A stretch of 16,558 nt of DNA from DATIJC01 sp035479015. GTDB taxonomy: Bacteria; Patescibacteriota; Microgenomatia; UBA1400; UBA12028. The stretch spans positions 1 to 16,558 of the forward strand of contig DATIJC010000004.1 of assembly GCA_035479015.1 (NCBI GenBank), in the 5' to 3' direction. Of the stretch, positions 13,074-16,558 are shown in pieces. The first letter of the stretch is position 1; each line of letters opens with the position of its first letter. The position numbers and the translations under genes are program-made. Below the pieces are notes generated by a model. The model did no database searches. It had not been told where the DNA came from and worked only from the letters and a program-made list of their open reading frames with translations.

Positions 13074-14991
13074 CAACTTCGAGAAGGTGTGAGAGCAATT
13101 GCGAAAACGATAGGGTTGAGACGCTGACGACTTTGTCAGCTCCACCATAGTAGATAAATAAGTTGTCACCGCGCTTCACTACGCCGCAAGGGAATACAAC
13201 ATTGTTGACTATACCAATGCGCTCATAGGGCTTGATCGCTTCCAATATGGGCCAGGGAGTCCGCGAAATAACTTTTGACGGATCATCCAGATCCAAGAGC
13301 ATCGCACCTACACGATACTCATGACTAAAGCGACTAACTCCATGGTAAAAAAGCAGCCACCCTTTTTCCGTTTTTATCGGCGCACTGCACGCACCGATCT
13401 TGGCGCTATCCCAAGCATCCGGCCGTGGCGAAATATATGCGAGGCTTCGCAGCCACTTCGTTTGACCATCAAATTGCAAATCATCGACGTTGTCAAAAAC
13501 AATGGCATTTTGGATGCGATGGATGACGACGTATTTGTCATGAATTTTTTCTGGGAAAATCGTCGCGTCTTTATCATCAATTCCCGGCGGAGAAATGAGC
13601 ACCGGATCACTCCACTCAAAATGTCCCTCATTAAAATCATTTAGTGCAATGCTGGCGAGTGCCACGCGCGGCGGTTGCACTCCGTCATAGGCTGTGTAAC
13701 AGACATACAGTCGCTCTCCGATTTGCGTGAGTCGCGGATCTTCACAGCCGGAATTTCCCATTGTTTTCTTTTTTATTTCAAAACTAGCCCGTGGCACATA
13801 TACCGGCATTTCAGAGCGTGAGGTTATGGAGACACCATCGCGCGATTTGGCGTGACCAAAGACGGAAGTGTTGTCCGAAGACATGGCGCGATACACGATA
13901 TGGATGGTTTCACCATCATCAAACGCAGCGGGATTAAATACCGATTGTGACTCCCACTCGTGATCAGGCATCGGGGACAACAAAGGATATTCTGGATGAC
14001 TGCCTTTGGGCGGAACAAGTGCTTTCGTTTGGAGAGCAGGGAATAGATCAGCAATGGGAATAGTCGCAAGACATACATGCGTATCGGCCGCCCCGTAATA
14101 GAGATACAAATCACTTCCACGAAGCATCGCTCCCGACGGGAACACAACACTCGCGACTTGACCTTTCATCTCATATTCTTGCTGTGGAACGAGCAAGGGT
14201 TCACTAGTGCGGGCAATAATTTTGTTGGGATCTTCCAAATCAAGCAGTACCGCTTCTATGCCAAAGATGCGATGTTCCGGCGTCGGGTAATGACGGATAT
14301 GCGCATAGATGACCAGCCACCCTTTTTCCGTTTTCACTGGTACTGCACCCACTTCCAATTGATCGGAGTTGACACGCTCAAGCGGTAAGACATGCTCTGA
14401 TAAATGTTCGTACCACTCATGCCAAAAAAGCGGCGACCACAAATCTTCCAGCCGCTCGGTTTGTACAAGAGACACTTGCGCGGGCGGCAAGTCTGTATTG
14501 ACAGTGAGGAGCGCAGTATATTTCCCATTAATTTTTTCAGGAAACAGCGCCATTGCTTTAGAATTAAACGGTGTAACTAAATGTTTTTCGGGTGGGGAAT
14601 TCAGATTAGAAAATTTTGCAACGCCGATTTTTATCGCGGCTGGATAAAAAGGGTAATCGGAGAGAGCAGTATAAAAAACAAAATAGTCATTGCCGATTTT
14701 TGTAGTGCGCGGATCCTCACAGCCATAACACTCCCATTCCAATTCTGGTTTGATCAATTGTCGCCGGTCTGTAAAATTCACACCGTCAGTACTTTGTGCT
14801 ATCCCAATGCTGGAAACTTGTAATTTTTTCCCTTTGATCTCCTGCTCACCCGACACGGCTCTGTATGCGAGGTACGTTGTATCACCATCTTGTAACACTG
14901 AGCCGTTAAAGGCTGCTGATGACTCCCAAGGGTTCACGCTGTTTGCAGACAATATTGGGTTTTTCACTGATCGCGAGAAAGGAACACTCAT
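13063..14991 (-). CDS. Double GH130-like beta-propeller protein
   Basis: A 642-residue protein made of two complete GH130-like five-bladed propeller units, about 9-320 and 334-635. GH130 enzymes are beta-mannoside phosphorylases or hydrolases. Each unit has the family marks in order: a NPW/EW-ES entry with F-N-G/F-N-P-A, YRA, the GCEDPR motif (91-95 and 416-420) whose Asp lies at the catalytic centre in known members, FPEKI-x-x-KY, the K-TEKGWL blade, LLDLxDP, and FPSG/FPCG followed by YYGAAD/YYGGAD. Unit 1 is more diverged: it has VGAVPVK where unit 2 has IGACSAPIK, and a longer insert around 111-150. There is no signal peptide, so it should act in the cytoplasm, in keeping with phosphorylases. 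Its ATG overlaps the TGA of the upstream GH130 gene (ATGA), so they form an operon. Family call is sure; specificity and activity of each unit are not. Confidence 0.88.
   Translation of the reverse strand: MSVPFSRSVKNPILSANSVNPWESSAAFNGSVLQDGDTTYLAYRAVSGEQEIKGKKLQVSSIGIAQSTDGVNFTDRRQLIKPELEWECYGCEDPRTTKIGNDYFVFYTALSDYPFYPAAIKIGVAKFSNLNSPPEKHLVTPFNSKAMALFPEKINGKYTALLTVNTDLPPAQVSLVQTERLEDLWSPLFWHEWYEHLSEHVLPLERVNSDQLEVGAVPVKTEKGWLVIYAHIRHYPTPEHRIFGIEAVLLDLEDPNKIIARTSEPLLVPQQEYEMKGQVASVVFPSGAMLRGSDLYLYYGAADTHVCLATIPIADLFPALQTKALVPPKGSHPEYPLLSPMPDHEWESQSVFNPAAFDDGETIHIVYRAMSSDNTSVFGHAKSRDGVSITSRSEMPVYVPRASFEIKKKTMGNSGCEDPRLTQIGERLYVCYTAYDGVQPPRVALASIALNDFNEGHFEWSDPVLISPPGIDDKDATIFPEKIHDKYVVIHRIQNAIVFDNVDDLQFDGQTKWLRSLAYISPRPDAWDSAKIGACSAPIKTEKGWLLFYHGVSRFSHEYRVGAMLLDLDDPSKVISRTPWPILEAIKPYERIGIVNNVVFPCGVVKRGDNLFIYYGGADKVVSVSTLSFSQLLSHLLEVATV
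13354..14334. repeat. Short identical DNA blocks shared by the two propeller units
   Basis: A 21-base block at 13354-13374 is identical to 14314-14334, exactly 960 bp apart, one propeller unit in the same reading frame (it encodes the T-E-K-G-W-L blade). A further 17-base identity at 13664-13680 and 15628-15644 links this gene to the neighbouring GH130 gene (the Q-P-P-R-V-A segment). Only these sub-blocks are identical; the rest of the interval is ordinary coding sequence. Confidence 0.8.
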
Positions 14992-16558
14992 AACATTAAG
15001 ATGCTTTCTACCATGGGTTTGGTGAGTCGTGCAACTTCAGAATGTAACAGTTCCACCAAAAATTCATTTAGGTTAGCGGTCGCACTGCATACATAGGAGT
15101 CAGCGCCGCCATAGTACACATACAGTTTCTCACCGATGATCACCGCACCGCATGGGTAGATGACACCTGATTTAAATCCTTCATTCTCATAGCTCGCATC
15201 CGGCTCCAAAATTGGTGACTGACTACGGGCGATCACTTTCGTCGGGTCTTTCAAGTCTAGTAACATCGCACCTACTTTATAGCGGCCGCTGTCTTGCTCG
15301 CCTACCGATTGATAAATGAGGAGCCAACCAAAAGCAGTCTTCAGCGGTGGGGCACCTGCGCCAATTTTCCGGCTGTCCCACATATTGGGGCGGGGAGATA
15401 TTTTATATTTACCCTCTAACCAATGACTCCCATCAAACTCCAAACTATCGACAAAATCGATTAAAATATCTGGATAAATTCGATGCATCACCACATACTT
15501 TCCATTGATTTTTTCCGGGAAGATCACCGCACTCTTATCCACTACTCCAGGTGGAGAGATTAATACCGGTCGCTCCCACAACCATCGCCGATTCAAAAAG
15601 TTTTCGACCGTAATCGATGTGAGCGCGACGCGCGGCGGTTGCACACCGTCAAACGCGACATAGGTTAGATAGTACTTGTCATCCACACGCGTCATGCGCG
15701 GATCTTCGCACCCACCATATCCACCGCCCGACATATACATATGAGAAATCTGTTTTGGTTTATTCGTTCCCGTATATTCAAAATTTGCCGTCGGTAAATA
15801 AATCGGTTCTTCAAATCGCTCATCAATGTGTTCACCATCACTACTCGTCGCATATCCTAGCACCGAGATGTAGTCATAACCTTGCGCACGGTACAGTAGA
15901 TGCACTTTTCCTCCGTCATACACTGCAGCAGGATTAAATGTGGTAAATGATTCCCAAGAGTTTTTCGGATTTGGCGCAATCATCGGATTGTTTTTGGAAC
16001 GGGCAAGCTGGAGTGATACATCTTTTGAACTATGTCCGTCAGAAATTTTAAATAAACCGTAGGTAGCTAGATACACGCCTTTCCCGAGAATCTGCCAATA
16101 GGAAAGCAACCTGCCATCGAGGTGGCAAACACCAATCAGCCGTTCGTTTTCATGGTCCCATTCTTTTGGGGGAGTCCAGACAGGCGACTCGGATCGCCAC
16201 AAAATACGACGTGGATCAGAAATATCTAGTAGGGCCACGCCCACACCTTGGTGCCCGTCTTGCATCGAGCGATAGAGGAGAAGTATTCCTTTCTCGGTCG
16301 TCATGACAAACTCGGGGGAGAGAGGGCCTTTATCAAATTTATCTTCCCTCGGGTGCATGATGATCTCGCGATCAATCCATGTAGTACCGTCAGTGGAGAA
16401 GCGCAGAGACAAATTTCCAAAACCGGAAATCGCGACCTGTCTACCCTGAAATGTATATCCAGGAAATACAAAATATGGGTGTCTGCTATCTTGGTGTACT
16501 CGCTCACGCTTCCATGTGATCAAATCAAGTGATGCAAGTTGGCGAAGTGTCTGTTTAC
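14988..16558 (-). CDS. GH130-like double-propeller protein, 5' end outside window
   Basis: The frame is open to the right edge, so the true start is not visible. A TTG at 16523 is only a possible start, and the codons before it (QTLRQLASLDLITWKRER) still look like propeller coding. From that TTG, residues ~1-165 are the later blades of a first propeller (NLSLRFSTDGTTW, TTEKGILLLYRSM, ALLDISDPRRILWRSESPVW) and no EDPR motif is seen in the visible part. Residues ~174-490 are a complete GH130-like unit with FNPAAVYD, LLYRAQ, GCEDPR (272-276), VQPPRVALTSI, FPEKINGKYVVMHRI, GAGAPPLKTAFGWLLIYQSV, LLDLKDP, YPCGAV and YYGGADSYV. It closely resembles unit 2 of the downstream gene, which it overlaps by 4 bp (ATGA). 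A tail (VARLTKPMVESILML) follows. Probable tandem paralogue of its neighbour. Confidence 0.87.
   Translation of the reverse strand, partial: KQTLRQLASLDLITWKRERVHQDSRHPYFVFPGYTFQGRQVAISGFGNLSLRFSTDGTTWIDREIIMHPREDKFDKGPLSPEFVMTTEKGILLLYRSMQDGHQGVGVALLDISDPRRILWRSESPVWTPPKEWDHENERLIGVCHLDGRLLSYWQILGKGVYLATYGLFKISDGHSSKDVSLQLARSKNNPMIAPNPKNSWESFTTFNPAAVYDGGKVHLLYRAQGYDYISVLGYATSSDGEHIDERFEEPIYLPTANFEYTGTNKPKQISHMYMSGGGYGGCEDPRMTRVDDKYYLTYVAFDGVQPPRVALTSITVENFLNRRWLWERPVLISPPGVVDKSAVIFPEKINGKYVVMHRIYPDILIDFVDSLEFDGSHWLEGKYKISPRPNMWDSRKIGAGAPPLKTAFGWLLIYQSVGEQDSGRYKVGAMLLDLKDPTKVIARSQSPILEPDASYENEGFKSGVIYPCGAVIIGEKLYVYYGGADSYVCSATANLNEFLVELLHSEVARLTKPMVESILML

Noticed and set aside
16521..16523. 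TTG 16523 as the true start of the upstream GH130 gene
   Set aside because: The frame stays open to the window edge with propeller-like residues before it, so the gene almost surely begins outside.
1..16558. CRISPR arrays, insertion sequences, phage genes
   Set aside because: No regularly spaced repeats, transposase or integrase frames, or terminal inverted repeats with target duplications were seen apart from the tRNA-end repeat reported above.

Overview
The window looks like a chromosomal segment of a small-genome, uncultivated bacterium. Candidate Phyla Radiation (Patescibacteria, perhaps a Microgenomates-type lineage) is my best guess, by inference only. The supporting signs are very tight gene packing, overlapping tail-to-tail gene ends, a two-gene transketolase, a PHP-type family X DNA polymerase, Thr-Pro spacers on surface proteins, and several genes whose -10 box lies only a few bases before the ATG with no Shine-Dalgarno sequence. 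TGA is used as a stop, so the code is standard. No plasmid, phage, insertion-sequence or CRISPR genes are visible.

Layout. 1-1001 (minus): a membrane-anchored SagB-like nitroreductase, overlapping (ATGA) the start of a secreted protein that runs off the left edge. 1063-2769 (plus): DNA polymerase X. 2738-4550 (minus): the two halves of a split transketolase, overlapping each other and the polymerase tail. 4595-6151 (plus): an ABC-2 exporter made of an ATPase and a permease. 6157-6487: a hairpin repeat, tRNA-Gln(UUG), and an odd ~150-bp stretch of hairpins bounded by a second copy of the tRNA 3' end. 6488-8122 (plus): an exported metallophosphoesterase with a Thr-Pro linker and a C-terminal DNRLRE-like domain. 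8113-9165 (minus): a small unknown protein and a HAD phosphatase. 9204-13073 (plus): a large polytopic membrane protein, two DUF990-type ABC-2 permeases and an unknown protein. 13063-16558 (minus): two adjacent GH130-like genes, each with two beta-propeller units; the second is cut by the window edge.

How the genes fit together. The transketolase pair serves the non-oxidative pentose phosphate route. PolX serves DNA repair. The two ABC modules, the GT-C-like membrane protein, the anchored oxidoreductase and the surface phosphatase point to investment in the cell envelope. The GH130 array suggests beta-mannoside or related glycan turnover. The window holds three divergent gene pairs separated by only 38-61 bp and three convergent pairs that overlap by 10-32 bp.

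The least ordinary features are the tRNA-Gln 3'-end duplication with its structured insert, the double-propeller GH130 array, the anchored nitroreductase with a Cys cluster, and the apparent leaderless promoters embedded in upstream stop codons. None of these proves a new system.
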